From Metarhizium brunneum (taxonomy: Eukaryota > Ascomycota > Sordariomycetes > Hypocreales > Clavicipitaceae), in the NCBI RefSeq assembly GCF_013426205.1, contig NC_089427.1, positions 1,240,001-1,304,000 of the forward strand: a stretch of 64,000 nucleotides of DNA, written 5' to 3'. The stretch's first letter is position 1. Each line of letters starts with the position of its first letter. Positions 34,335-43,472 of the stretch are shown one piece after another. Position numbers and translations under genes: made by a program. The notes under the pieces were generated by a model, which saw only the letters and a list, made by a program, of their open reading frames with translations, was not told the origin of the DNA and did not search any database.

Positions 34335-36365
34335 ATGGACCCTTTTAAATCTTCTCCCCAATCGCCTACCCCAGAATCCAGGCCAAAATTACCTGCGGAT
34401 ACGAAACCCGCGGTAATTGGTCTCTACGGATTGCCAGGTTCAGGAAAGTCGTTTCTTTTGAAGGAGCTGAGGAAGCGTCTCAATCAAGGTGAATACGAAT
34501 TCTACGAAGGCTCTGACATGATTTCGTCCCTTGCCCCTGGCGGGCTGGAGGGATTTCAGAAACTTGACGAGATCGGGGCAAGTTACTGGCGAGCCCAAGC
34601 AATTGATCGGATTGCTCACAACTGTCGCCAAACCGGGAAAACCGCAATAGTCACGGGGCATTTCATGTTCCGATCTGAAGGACACTACAAGGCTGTGTAT
34701 ACGCAAAATGACATGGCCACCTACACCCACATCATATATCTGAACATGTCAGCCAAAACTCTCCATGTACAACGACAGAAAGATGAGAATAGGAAGCGCC
34801 AATATTTGCCTATGCAGGATTTGGAGGCGTGGAAGCGAACCGAGGTGGATGAATTATCACGTCTCTGTCAAGAACATGGCATTCTCTTCTCTCTCCTGGC
34901 CGAACAGCCGGACAACCAACTTCTCACTGCCTTGAGGCTGATACAATTTTGTCACAGAGTTAGGACCGTGCCGAACATGGCTCGCGTCGACGCTAGGGTT
35001 AGTGAGATTCTGTTCGGCCAAAATAACTTGCAAACGATGGTTGTAGTCGACGCAGACAAAACCATATCCAAAGAAGACACAGGAAAGACGTTTTGGGACC
35101 CCCAGGCGCCTCTTGAAAAGTTATTTGGCGGCCCGCTGGCTTATTCCGAGGCTGGATTCCTCCAGGGAGTGCTTCTGTACGAAGAAGCAGCCAATGAAGA
35201 GAAATTCGAGCGCATGTGCGATGTAGTGGCGTCCAGAACCGAGATTCATGCCGAGTTCAAGGCGCTTTTTAAAAGGATAGCAACTCAAGATCATGTAGGC
35301 GCTGTCGTTGTGACTTGCGGTATTCGGCGAGTTTGGGAGAAAGTACTGGAGAGAGAAGGACTGTCCCAAACAGTCAAAGTCATTGGAGGTGCAAGGATCT
35401 CAGATGACATGGTTGTAACGGCGGAGGTGAAGGCTCGGATTATTTCGAGACTGCAGCGCGAGGAGAAACTCCGTGTTTGGGCCATTGGTGATAGCCCCCT
35501 CGACCTGCCCATGCTCGAGGCAGCCGACGAAGCCATTGTTGTCACAGGCGAGGAGCAAAACAGGAGCTGCAGCATGGACAGTGCGCTCCTGGAAGCCATC
35601 CAAACCAGAGGCCTCAAAGCTCGACAAGTCTTGCTGCCGAGTAACGTCTCCCCACGACTTACGGATGCCGTGCTTCCTCAAATTCGTCTTAGCGACAAGG
35701 AACTTCTGGACTCTGTATTTTCTCGTCGATGCCGTCTACACCCACATGTTTGGCACGCCACTGACAGGAACGCTGCAAGGTTGCTCATGTCCCCGACTCG
35801 GGATGCCTTGGTCGCCGGCCCGATGTTGAGGAAAGCCCACGCCAATGTAGGGCTCTATCTTGCCTGGGAATTCCTGTCAGAGGCGCTGGGGGTCGAGGAG
35901 TATGCCATGCGGCATGTGCAAGGCCATCATGTCATGGGTCACCGCGTCCGACATGAGCGAGAAACCACCATTGTTGCCCTGATGCGCGGCGGTGAGCCTC
36001 TGGCTTTGGGGTTGAATGAAGCTTTGCCTCTTGCCATGTTTGTTCATGCCGACTCTCCGGACGACATTCGAAAGGACCATGTTGAGAAGCAAAAGACTGT
36101 GGTTCTTGTTGACTCGGTGATCAACAGTGGCAAAACATTGATCGAGTTCATCGAACGAACGCGGAAGTTGTGCAAGGATATACGAATCGTCGTTGTGGCA
36201 GGCGTGGTCCAAACAGATGCTGTCATGCAGGGACACGCCCTTGCCAGCGTCATGGAAGAGTATGGCGTTCATATCGGAGCGCTTCGTTTGTCGGAGAATA
36301 AGTTTACCGGATTCAGGGGTACGGATACCGGCCACCGCCTGTTCAATACGACGCACATGGCTTAG
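34335..36365 (+). CDS. Three-domain P-loop kinase / HAD phosphatase / uracil phosphoribosyltransferase-like fusion
   Basis: Single exon, 676 residues. Domain 1 (about 25-210) is a P-loop nucleotide-kinase-like fold with Walker A GLPGSGKS (32-39). Domain 2 (about 230-430) is a HAD hydrolase of the phosphoserine-phosphatase type, with motif I VVVDADKT (Asp239 and Asp241) and motif III/IV GDSPLDLPML (385-394). Domain 3 (about 460-676) resembles uracil phosphoribosyltransferase, with RKAHANVGLYLA, the PRPP loop VVLVDSVINSGKT (589-601) and the C-terminal GTDTGHRLFNT in place of the usual uracil-binding loop. Each motif has its key residues, so all three domains may be active. The combination suggests a coupled nucleotide or nucleoside salvage/repair step. 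Known kinase-UPRT fusions lack the central HAD; I infer a specialised function. No targeting signal seen. Confidence 0.85.
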   Translation: MDPFKSSPQSPTPESRPKLPADTKPAVIGLYGLPGSGKSFLLKELRKRLNQGEYEFYEGSDMISSLAPGGLEGFQKLDEIGASYWRAQAIDRIAHNCRQTGKTAIVTGHFMFRSEGHYKAVYTQNDMATYTHIIYLNMSAKTLHVQRQKDENRKRQYLPMQDLEAWKRTEVDELSRLCQEHGILFSLLAEQPDNQLLTALRLIQFCHRVRTVPNMARVDARVSEILFGQNNLQTMVVVDADKTISKEDTGKTFWDPQAPLEKLFGGPLAYSEAGFLQGVLLYEEAANEEKFERMCDVVASRTEIHAEFKALFKRIATQDHVGAVVVTCGIRRVWEKVLEREGLSQTVKVIGGARISDDMVVTAEVKARIISRLQREEKLRVWAIGDSPLDLPMLEAADEAIVVTGEEQNRSCSMDSALLEAIQTRGLKARQVLLPSNVSPRLTDAVLPQIRLSDKELLDSVFSRRCRLHPHVWHATDRNAARLLMSPTRDALVAGPMLRKAHANVGLYLAWEFLSEALGVEEYAMRHVQGHHVMGHRVRHERETTIVALMRGGEPLALGLNEALPLAMFVHADSPDDIRKDHVEKQKTVVLVDSVINSGKTLIEFIERTRKLCKDIRIVVVAGVVQTDAVMQGHALASVMEEYGVHIGALRLSENKFTGFRGTDTGHRLFNTTHMA

Positions 36366-37342
36366 TTCTGGACACGCGTATATGACAGCCGCTCTTTGTG
36401 TGGTATCAACGAAGACACCTGTGCGAGGTTTCTGCCTTTGGATGTGAGATTGATAGTTCAGAACGCAAGGTTGGTCCAGTTTTCCCGAGGGGCATGAGGG
36501 TTGGGTTGCGGCTGTTGAAAGGGTGAAGGGTGTAGTGAAATAGTGACGTGAAAGATTGATACAGAATAAATCGGAAACGAGACACTCATATAGCGGTGCA
36601 GTCAATGAACACGTATAGTAGACGACCTTTCACATTGTTGTGATGCAAGAGTGTTTGTGAAAGCGGCATGCAAGCACAAAGAGCCAAAGGCACATGTCAA
36701 AGGCTCGCTTCGTTGGGATGTCTTTCACGGCCAGTCTTTTGTGGTCATTTTTCATGAGATGCCACCTGGCCGAACTCGAATCCTGCTCTTGCATCTTGGT
36801 TCTTTAATTGAAGACGCCGATGAGTCAATGACAGAAGGTGTTGATGTAAGATGATGGCCACTCGACGGAGCGCGAAGCTGATGTACAACACCAACACAAG
36901 TATGACTAGGCATGTGAGGCACCGTGTTGAACATGCACCTTGAGACCCAAAAACTATATTTATGACGATCAGAAATTTATGTAGTGTTGCATGATATATT
37001 CGTAGTTACCTCAAAATCTTGCGGTTGCATGTAGTGAATGCTACCAAGCGGGTTCAAACTCTATAACGCCTTTGTTGAGCAGGCCGCCCAACGCCCGACG
37101 ACCAAGCGCACAATGTAAAGCGCTCTGAACAGAGACAAATACTACGCCCTTTGAAGAAAGACTAAAGAATCTTTTCCTTTTAGTCTCCCCTCAGTGCTTC
37201 AGGGCCCCGCATGGCCTGCAGATTCAGAATACAACAAGGCAGACAAAGACCAAGTCATGAGATTTTCAACAAGAATGAGCAAGAAGTCCGTCTTTGTGCC
37301 TTTGTCGCACCGCCCCTATAGCAGCGTCAGAAAATAATCTCC
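36366..37342. other. Intergenic region
   Basis: About 1 kb with no supportable gene; short overlapping open frames only. It follows the fusion gene and leads to a locus whose 5' end I could not fix. Confidence 0.45.
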
Positions 37343-37569
37343 ATGCGCACATGTACATTTAAACAGATTTATGCCTGCCCTCGTCGGAGCAGGGTATACG
37401 CTCATATGCTCCGTCAACATTATCATTTATACATACCACCCCGAGTCGAAGTCGCTAGGGTCCCGACTCCGGGCAACACGTCACGCGCCTCTCAACATGC
37501 AACGAATAAAGAGCAAGTAGACTACTATTTGCCCTGTTCCCTGTATCTGTCAATACTAACCGGCCGCAG

Positions 37570-37934
37570 ACGTCTTCGCCAAGCGAAAGATTCAACTTGC
37601 CCCTGAACCCGGGAAACTGATCGCCGCCGCTCACTTGAAGAAGCTTGCGCCCGAAACAGACGACGACGGCTATGAAAAGCGTCACTCACGTTCGTACGAG
37701 TTTGAAGAATGGGGCTATAAGGAGGGCAAGCTTTCCAATGTGGTTATTAGGGTGTCCATTCAGGCGGATAAGGAGAGCGTTCTGAACGAGTACAACGACG
37801 TTATTGTCGAGTGTTTTGGCGAGGGGTGCCGCGACAAGAAGACGAAGAAGGAGAAGAAGAGTGCTAGAAAGCTGTTTAGAAGCAGACGGGGCGTTGGGTC
37901 GACGTTTCGGCGGGTGTTTTTGCGCGGTGCTTAG
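37570..37934 (+). CDS. Hypothetical protein, 3' exon (5' end unresolved)
   Basis: The frame from 37570 (acceptor CCGCAG) to the stop at 37932-37934 encodes a protein-like stretch: VFAKRKIQLAPEPGKLIAAA, then ETDDDGYEKRHSRSYEFEEW, SNVVIRVSIQADKESVLNEY, NDVIVECFGEG and a Lys/Arg-rich tail. I do not recognise the family. The exon has no in-frame ATG near its start and must be preceded by another exon ending in phase 1. One possibility is a 10-nt exon ATGCGCACAT at 37343-37352 with donor GTACAT, which would give M-R-T-Y-V-F, but this is weak. The 40-residue tail is very basic and could be nuclear. Treat the coordinates as the certain part of a larger gene. Confidence 0.5.
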
Positions 37935-39156
37935 ACTTGAAGCACGGGGAGGGAGATATCCAACGTTGATAGCGGCCGGCTGGCCGGCTGCAGGTGGTGG
38001 AGGACGGTAAATTGGGAATATTTGTAATGGTTATTTTGAAATGAACACTGTATGATGACGCGGATCTGGTTTTTGGAGCTGGGGGGTCTGTGTTGGGCGC
38101 GATTTGCACAACTTGACTTGGGGAGAATGGGTTCGTCTCGGAGCCATAGAGTCTAGACTGCTGCTCACTGCGCTGAGGGTGGTTGCACGACGCAAGGCAG
38201 AAGGAGGATTTCACCGAGGAGGAAGTGAATATCGCGGAGATGATGTCTGTTCTGCTTGCGTTTCTCTCTTTGCTGGACGGGGGAGATGTGACGGTCGTAA
38301 TGATATGTGACGAGATGGAGCTATTTTTACTCGATAGATGCCTTCTGCTGCCTGAAAGGTTTCAACATTTCGTTGGCAAGACTGATCAGGCTCTTGCTCA
38401 GGAGAAGTGTTTTGCCAGTTTGCCATCTGTACAATGGTCAGGTGGACGTCGAATGCAGGGGGTTTACGCAATGCAGTGCTTGCAGCGGCATTTATCGTTT
38501 ATCCTGCTTGAAGTTCTGAACTACCCACCATCTGCTCTACCACAGCCGAAACAAGAGCTGTCCTGTATTCTTTTCTATGCATGAGATATTGAGACTCATG
38601 TTCGTTGCCTGTTGGCAGTCCAATAATAGACATGGCAATGGTGTAAGCACAGCGTGCATATCGAACATGAGCCTGCGTCAAAGATGAAGCCAAAGCCCGG
38701 TGAACATGGCAGCACACGAGCCCAACATGAACCTTTTCAACACAGCCGCAATGCTGACTCTGGTAATCTAGATCTCCCTGGCAAGAGTGTTCGGCGTGTG
38801 GTTTCCAGCCAACACAAGACCCCAATACCTTGCCTGAACAGGGCGTGATGGGAAGAAATGGTGCCACGGTCTCCATGTGAACAGATTACGAACAAGTAGT
38901 CCTGCATGAGGATCAGGCGCTCTGATTCTTGCCATGGAAGCCAGAAATTTACTATTTAAAGGGTCCTGTGGCCGCAGGCTCTTCTCAACAACTTGGTCCT
39001 CCAGATTTCCAGACCACCACGTCTCCCATCAGACCTACACTTCTCCTTCTTCTTCACCCCTACAACATCACCTCCCCCGACGAGGATTTGGCTTGATAGC
39101 CAGATAGAAAGGGGACTCACACTACAAAATCTGAAAAATCCGGGCAAGGAGCGGCC
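37935..39156. other. Intergenic region with promoter of the repeat gene
   Basis: About 1.2 kb. A frame of 133 codons (38183-38584, from a non-ATG start) is not convincing. A TATA-like TATTTAAA lies at 38953-38960, followed by a CT-rich leader to about 39110, which fits a promoter for the gene at 39157. Confidence 0.5.
38953..38960 (+). promoter_or_regulatory. TATA box of the hexapeptide-repeat gene
   Basis: TATTTAAA followed about 30 bases later by CTCTTCTCAACAACTTGG and then a pyrimidine-rich leader, about 200 bases upstream of the ATG at 39157. Consensus and position only. Confidence 0.4.
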
Positions 39157-39774
39157 ATGCAAGAGCAACGCTACAACTCAAACGACCAAACGTGGGCCGA
39201 GGCTTTCGTTGATCAAAGCGGTGCGGAAGAACCTATCGATCTTGAATCACGCGCGCGGAAATATTGCGGGTATAAGACTGGGGGAGAGCCTTCTTTTGAT
39301 CAAAGCGGTGCGAAAAGTACTGCGGAACTTTTATCGCAGGCGTGGAAATATTGCGGCTATAACCCCAACGAAGAGCTGTTCGTTAGCCAAGGACCTTCCG
39401 TCAACCAAGGACGTCCCGCTGGTCAAGGTCATTTTTATCATCAAGGAAACTTCCACGACCGGGGAAATTTCCTTGATCGAGGACACCCCGTCAACCAAGG
39501 AAATCTCTATACTCAAGGATATCCTCCTGAACCAGCACCAGCACCTTTCCATTCTCAAGAATCTCCTTCCCAACCAGTTACTTTCCAATGGGAATTAACC
39601 CCCGCACCCCCCCCAGCCGCCGCATCCCTCCCATATTCTGAAGCTCAACAAAATGCCGATAATGCAGAAAGTTTCAATAATCCCGGACATTTACCTGGTC
39701 ATCACTCGGGCAATTTGCAGGTACCTCGGTGGCCCCGTCGTCGTGGCCGACAAAGAAATAAACGTCACATTTGA
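39157..39774 (+). CDS. Low-complexity protein with period-6 QG/RG repeats
   Basis: Single open frame, 205 residues, ATG in context GGCCATGC. Residues 17-75 contain two related units, each with DQSGA, then a Ser/Ala stretch and KYCGY. Residues 76-123 are eight tandem hexapeptides of the form x-x-Q/R-G-x-x with glycines at 79, 85, 91, 97, 103, 109, 115 and 121, exactly six apart. A Pro/Ala-rich part and a basic C-terminus (RWPRRRGRQRNKRH) follow. No signal peptide. Other frames also stay open across the repeat, so the frame choice rests on the ATG, the regular protein period and the upstream TATA box. A possible donor GTACCT at 39721 may mean further exons. I know no family for it; a disordered, RNA- or condensate-associated protein is one possibility. 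Confidence 0.5.
   Translation: MQEQRYNSNDQTWAEAFVDQSGAEEPIDLESRARKYCGYKTGGEPSFDQSGAKSTAELLSQAWKYCGYNPNEELFVSQGPSVNQGRPAGQGHFYHQGNFHDRGNFLDRGHPVNQGNLYTQGYPPEPAPAPFHSQESPSQPVTFQWELTPAPPPAAASLPYSEAQQNADNAESFNNPGHLPGHHSGNLQVPRWPRRRGRQRNKRHI
39382..39525 (+). repeat. Eight 18-bp coding units (hexapeptide repeats)
   Basis: The DNA of residues 76-123 of the preceding ORF: diverged 18-bp units, each containing CAAGG or a CGGGG/CGAGG variant at the same offset. The unit length is preserved exactly although the nucleotides have drifted. Confidence 0.75.
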
Positions 39775-39912
39775 AAGCCTAAGAGAGGACTAGAGGGGAT
39801 TTTTCTCAGACTACATATGAATTGACGCCAATAAGACGGCTCTGCTCAACCCCTACATCCTTCCCCCGAAGTGCAAGCGCGGAGACACTGAGGAGCACGG
39901 TTCGACGGAATC

Positions 39913-40380
39913 ATGACGCACATGGACAAGTGGCAGCCGACCCCTTGGGCGCGATGGGAGAAGGAAACGCTGGATTGGATCGACCTCCATGTTGGAAGGA
40001 ATTTGAGGATCTTGACAAAAAACGACGCCAGAGACTCCGGCTTGAGCGGAGAGGGTTTCGAGGCATTCTTCAAGGACTGGCATCTCGCGGAGGAATCTTG
40101 TGAAGCAGTATGTGCAGGGCACTGGCACTCACGAGCGGCCCTGCTTTTCGGACGACGAGGGAAAAGAGCCTCGGTGACATCGTGTTGCTCGCGGACTCCC
40201 CGGAAGCTGCACCAGCTGGAGGCGAGTGAGGCGGAACCAGGAAGCAGGATACAGAATCAGAGGGCTGCGCGCATCTTTAGCACTCGCGTTGGATCCCCTG
40301 ATTTGACGGCTTCAGGTCTGCAGTTGAGAACGGGGCATACTTTGGCGAGAGAGTCGGCTACAGTTGGAAGTTGGTTTTGA
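39913..40380 (+). pseudogene. Hypothetical ORF with probable frameshift
   Basis: From ATG 39913 the first about 60 residues look like a real folded protein (MTHMDKWQPTPWARWEKETL, then DWIDLHVGRNLRILTKNDAR and FEAFFKDWHLAEE). After LAEE the frame turns into low-quality sequence, while the +1 frame continues well (KQYVQGTGTHERPCFSDDEG, stop at about 40168). A single extra base in GGAATCTTGTG near 40094 would explain this. The ORF could be a damaged gene, a sequencing error, or the 3' exon of the preceding locus. I do not recognise the family. An upstream in-frame TGA at 39889 limits any 5' extension to an exon starting after it. Confidence 0.4.
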
Positions 40381-40898
40381 GGAAATTCGTGTTTGGGATG
40401 TTGTTTGTCGGCTGCGGGATACTTTTCCTATATTGAAGTCACCTACATTCGTTTTTCCCACAATCTAAACTACAATGTCATGATGCATTGTGCCATTGTC
40501 TGACAAGCACACACGGTGCATGCGAAGAGGGTATATTGCAGTTGACAATCGTGATTTCTGCCTCGTGACGACGGTTCTCTAGTTTACGTACGACCAGGCA
40601 CGATGTTTGTATAATTGGGCTTTACTCGACGACAGTGAGTTGATGCAGTGCCAGCATGAATATCGGAATGGGTGGGAAAGACATGATTAGTAAATATTTG
40701 TGCTCAACTGGCAGAAAGTAAAGTGTCAAGTTTATACGGGACGTAATTAGTTGCCTCTCCAAGAGTCTTTACATATGCTCGATTAATACAGCTTCGGGAG
40801 TGTCCCTCTGTGGGTGTTATGCGAATAACTCAACTACCTTTAATCTCACAATACTTAAAACTGGAAAACGTCTGTACATTCTAGATTCTATTATCTCA

Positions 40899-40922
40899 TT
40901 TTTATTTTATTTTATTTTTATA
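40899..40922. repeat. (TTTTA)n microsatellite
   Basis: Tandem TTTTA units in an AT-rich noncoding segment. Confidence 0.7.
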
Positions 40923-41451
40923 TTGCATCAATTTATACAGCTTATATTGCTCAGGGGTATAGTTTGTATGTACATTCCGCAAGTATGCCGAGCCTTGCAA
41001 GAGCAGCAAGGACGCGAATAAGCATAACACTGACATTAACCCAATACACACCACAAGTTTAAAACCTAGAGTGCTCAGGGCCCAGGGGACTGTTGGCCCA
41101 AAAGGCCGCCACCATCAGATTCAGTTCCTGCATGTGGTTTCGCCTTGTGACTTCGACTTGGACCCAGCAGAATTTGTGGGTCCCGCAGACTGGCCGTGGC
41201 GTGGCATCGTCGCATTTTTTTTCAGACGGCGTTTGCGCGAGATTACTGGAAATGTATCAGTGCGCCGGGGTCCTCCTCCTTCCGGGCAAGTTCAGGCATT
41301 CAGACGCCGCGGCAATTGGCCAATACGTTCAATGTTTCTCTGCGTCTTGTGAACAGACGTTTGCTTGTGAATATTATTAATGCGCCTGTCAACAGCAGAT
41401 GTCAGAGCTGCCCGGTTTTCGGCTATACTGAGCGGTTGCCACTTGGCTTTG

Positions 41452-41475
41452 CATTCACATTCGCATTCGCATTCA
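41452..41475. repeat. (CATTCR)n tandem repeat
   Basis: Four consecutive hexamers CATTCA/CATTCG in noncoding DNA. Confidence 0.7.
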
Positions 41476-42206
41476 CACGTGCGTGCGAGGACAGCTCTTT
41501 GGAACCCTGAGACTCAATTGAGCAGAAAGAATTGCCAAAGCCGACCTTCTTGCCAGTCTCATCACGAAACCCCAGTCGTCCACTACTCACGCACCATGTG
41601 CTCACTTACCGTGCTGTGCGCGCCCTCCGAGGCCTAAACAGACGCTCGTCGAAACAAATGCCATCAATTTACAAGCATGAGCTCAAACAACCCTTCTGGC
41701 CACCCTTGCCTGGGGATTCGCGCGTCTAGGTACTCCGTATCGCATCACCTCATCCACCTGTGGAGAGTGAAAAGAAAATCAACTCCACTTTGCATATACG
41801 CCGGTCCCCGTAGACTGTTGCGAACCACTCAGGGTGCCTCAATTTCCATCAAAGCCCATCTGGATGGATACCCCGTTCCTGTGTCCGTTGGATCTTGAGT
41901 GAATGCTTGACTGTCGTACGGTTTTAAACTATGTTTCGAACGGAGTCGGGACTCGGGAGTGCCTTGGCCTTTTATCTTTGTCGCCCTGCGCCCCGGCAAC
42001 CTGGGTTTCTTCTTCGCCTTCTGGGCTGCGATTTTTCTCACTTTCTTTTCTCCTTCACACCCCCCAACAACTCTTCCACATCCGTCTGGCCATTTATCAT
42101 TGTGATAAAGTAAAGGTAAGAAAAATCCGGTCCTTGCTTTGCGCGCCTCTGAACGCACGCCGTACTCTCCGTATCAAGAATCATCTTCCGTGCTGACATT
42201 TCCAAG

Positions 42207-43472
42207 ATGGCTTCCGCTACTCGTCAATTTGCCCGCGTGGCAACCCGAACCGCTGCCCGTAACGCCTTTGCCGTCGCTCCTCGCCAGGCTTTTCGCCAGC
42301 AGGGTCGCCGGTGGTACTCCTCTGAGCCTGCTCCTCAGAAGGGGTCTTCCACCTGGTTGTACCTGACTGGTGCTGCCGCCGCGGGTGGTCTCGGATTCTG
42401 GTACTACACTGCTTCTGGCTCCCCTTCCGCCGCCTCCAGCAAAATCGTCAATCCCACCAAGGAGGACTACCAGAAGGTCTATGACGAGATTGCCAGCCGC
42501 CTCGAAGAAAAGGACGACTATGATGACGGTAGCTTCGGTCCTGTGCTGCTCCGTCTCGCTTGGCACGCCAGCGGTACCTTTGATAAGGAAACCGGCACTG
42601 GTGGTAGCAACGGTGCCACTATGCGCTTTGCCCCCGAGTCTGACCACGGTGCCAATGCTGGTCTGGTTGCTGCTCGCAACTTCCTAGAGCCTGTCAAGGG
42701 TAAGCAAATCAACATGTTTTGCACCAACCCAGTCTCTGAGCAGCTGGTTCAGTGTGACTCTGAATCCATGACTAGAATTCGGGCTGACTTCTTTCCCTAG
42801 CCAAATTCCCCTGGATAACCCACTCTGATCTCTGGATCCTCGGCGGTGTCTGCGCCGTCCAGGAGATGCAGGGTCCCTACATCCCCTACCGCCCTGGCCG
42901 TTCTGACCGTGATGTCTCTGCCTGCACTCCTGACGGTCGTCTCCCCGATGCCACCCAGGGCTCCGACCACCTCCGCAACATTTTCTACCGTATGGGCTTC
43001 AACGACCAAGAGATTGTTGCCCTCTCTGGCGCCCACGCCCTCGGCCGCTGCCACACTGACCGCTCTGGATTCTCTGGTCCCTGGACTTTCTCTCCTACCA
43101 TCCTGACCAACGATTTCTACCGTCTGCTAGTTGAGGAGAAGTGGCAGTGGAAGAAGTGGAACGGGCCCAAGCAGGTATGTGGCCGAGATTTGGTCTCTTT
43201 CGGGGTTTCCCCTCTTGAAGCACTTGCTGACTTGTTCGCTGCAGTACGAGGACAAGACCACCCAGACCCTCATGATGCTTCCCACCGACATGGTCCTCGT
43301 CCAGGACAAGAAGTTCAAGCCCTGGACCGAAAAGTATGCCAAGGACAACGACTTGTTCTTCAAGGACTTCTCCGCCGTTGTTACCAAGCTGTTTGAGCTG
43401 GGTGTTCCCTTTGCCGAAGGCACCGAGAACCAGCGATGGAACATGAAGCCCACTTGGGACGAGTCCAAATAA
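42207..43472 (+). CDS. CCP1: Mitochondrial cytochrome c peroxidase
   Basis: Exons 42207-42699, 42801-43174 and 43245-43472, total 364 residues. The N-terminus ([20 protein letters not shown], Arg-rich, no acids) is a mitochondrial presequence, followed by a hydrophobic stretch ([20 protein letters not shown]) typical of intermembrane-space sorting. The class I haem peroxidase fold shows the distal triad in [10 protein letters not shown] (Arg116, Trp119, His120), the proximal His243 in [12 protein letters not shown], and Trp259 in SGPW, the residue that forms the compound I radical in yeast CCP. The enzyme uses reduced cytochrome c to remove hydrogen peroxide. Introns are 101 and 70 nt with GTAAGC and GTATGT donors. 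Confidence 0.95.

Larger units (their letters stand above)
40381..42206. other. Intergenic region upstream of cytochrome c peroxidase
   Basis: About 1.8 kb without a supported gene. It includes a TTTTA-type tandem run at about 40899-40922, a CATTCR run at 41452-41475, and one TACTCCGTA copy at 41731-41739. A pyrimidine-rich stretch (42000-42110) probably belongs to the peroxidase promoter. Confidence 0.5.

Noticed and set aside
38183..38584. 133-codon plus-strand frame
   Set aside because: Begins at a non-ATG codon and lacks clear features; could still be an exon, but is unsupported.
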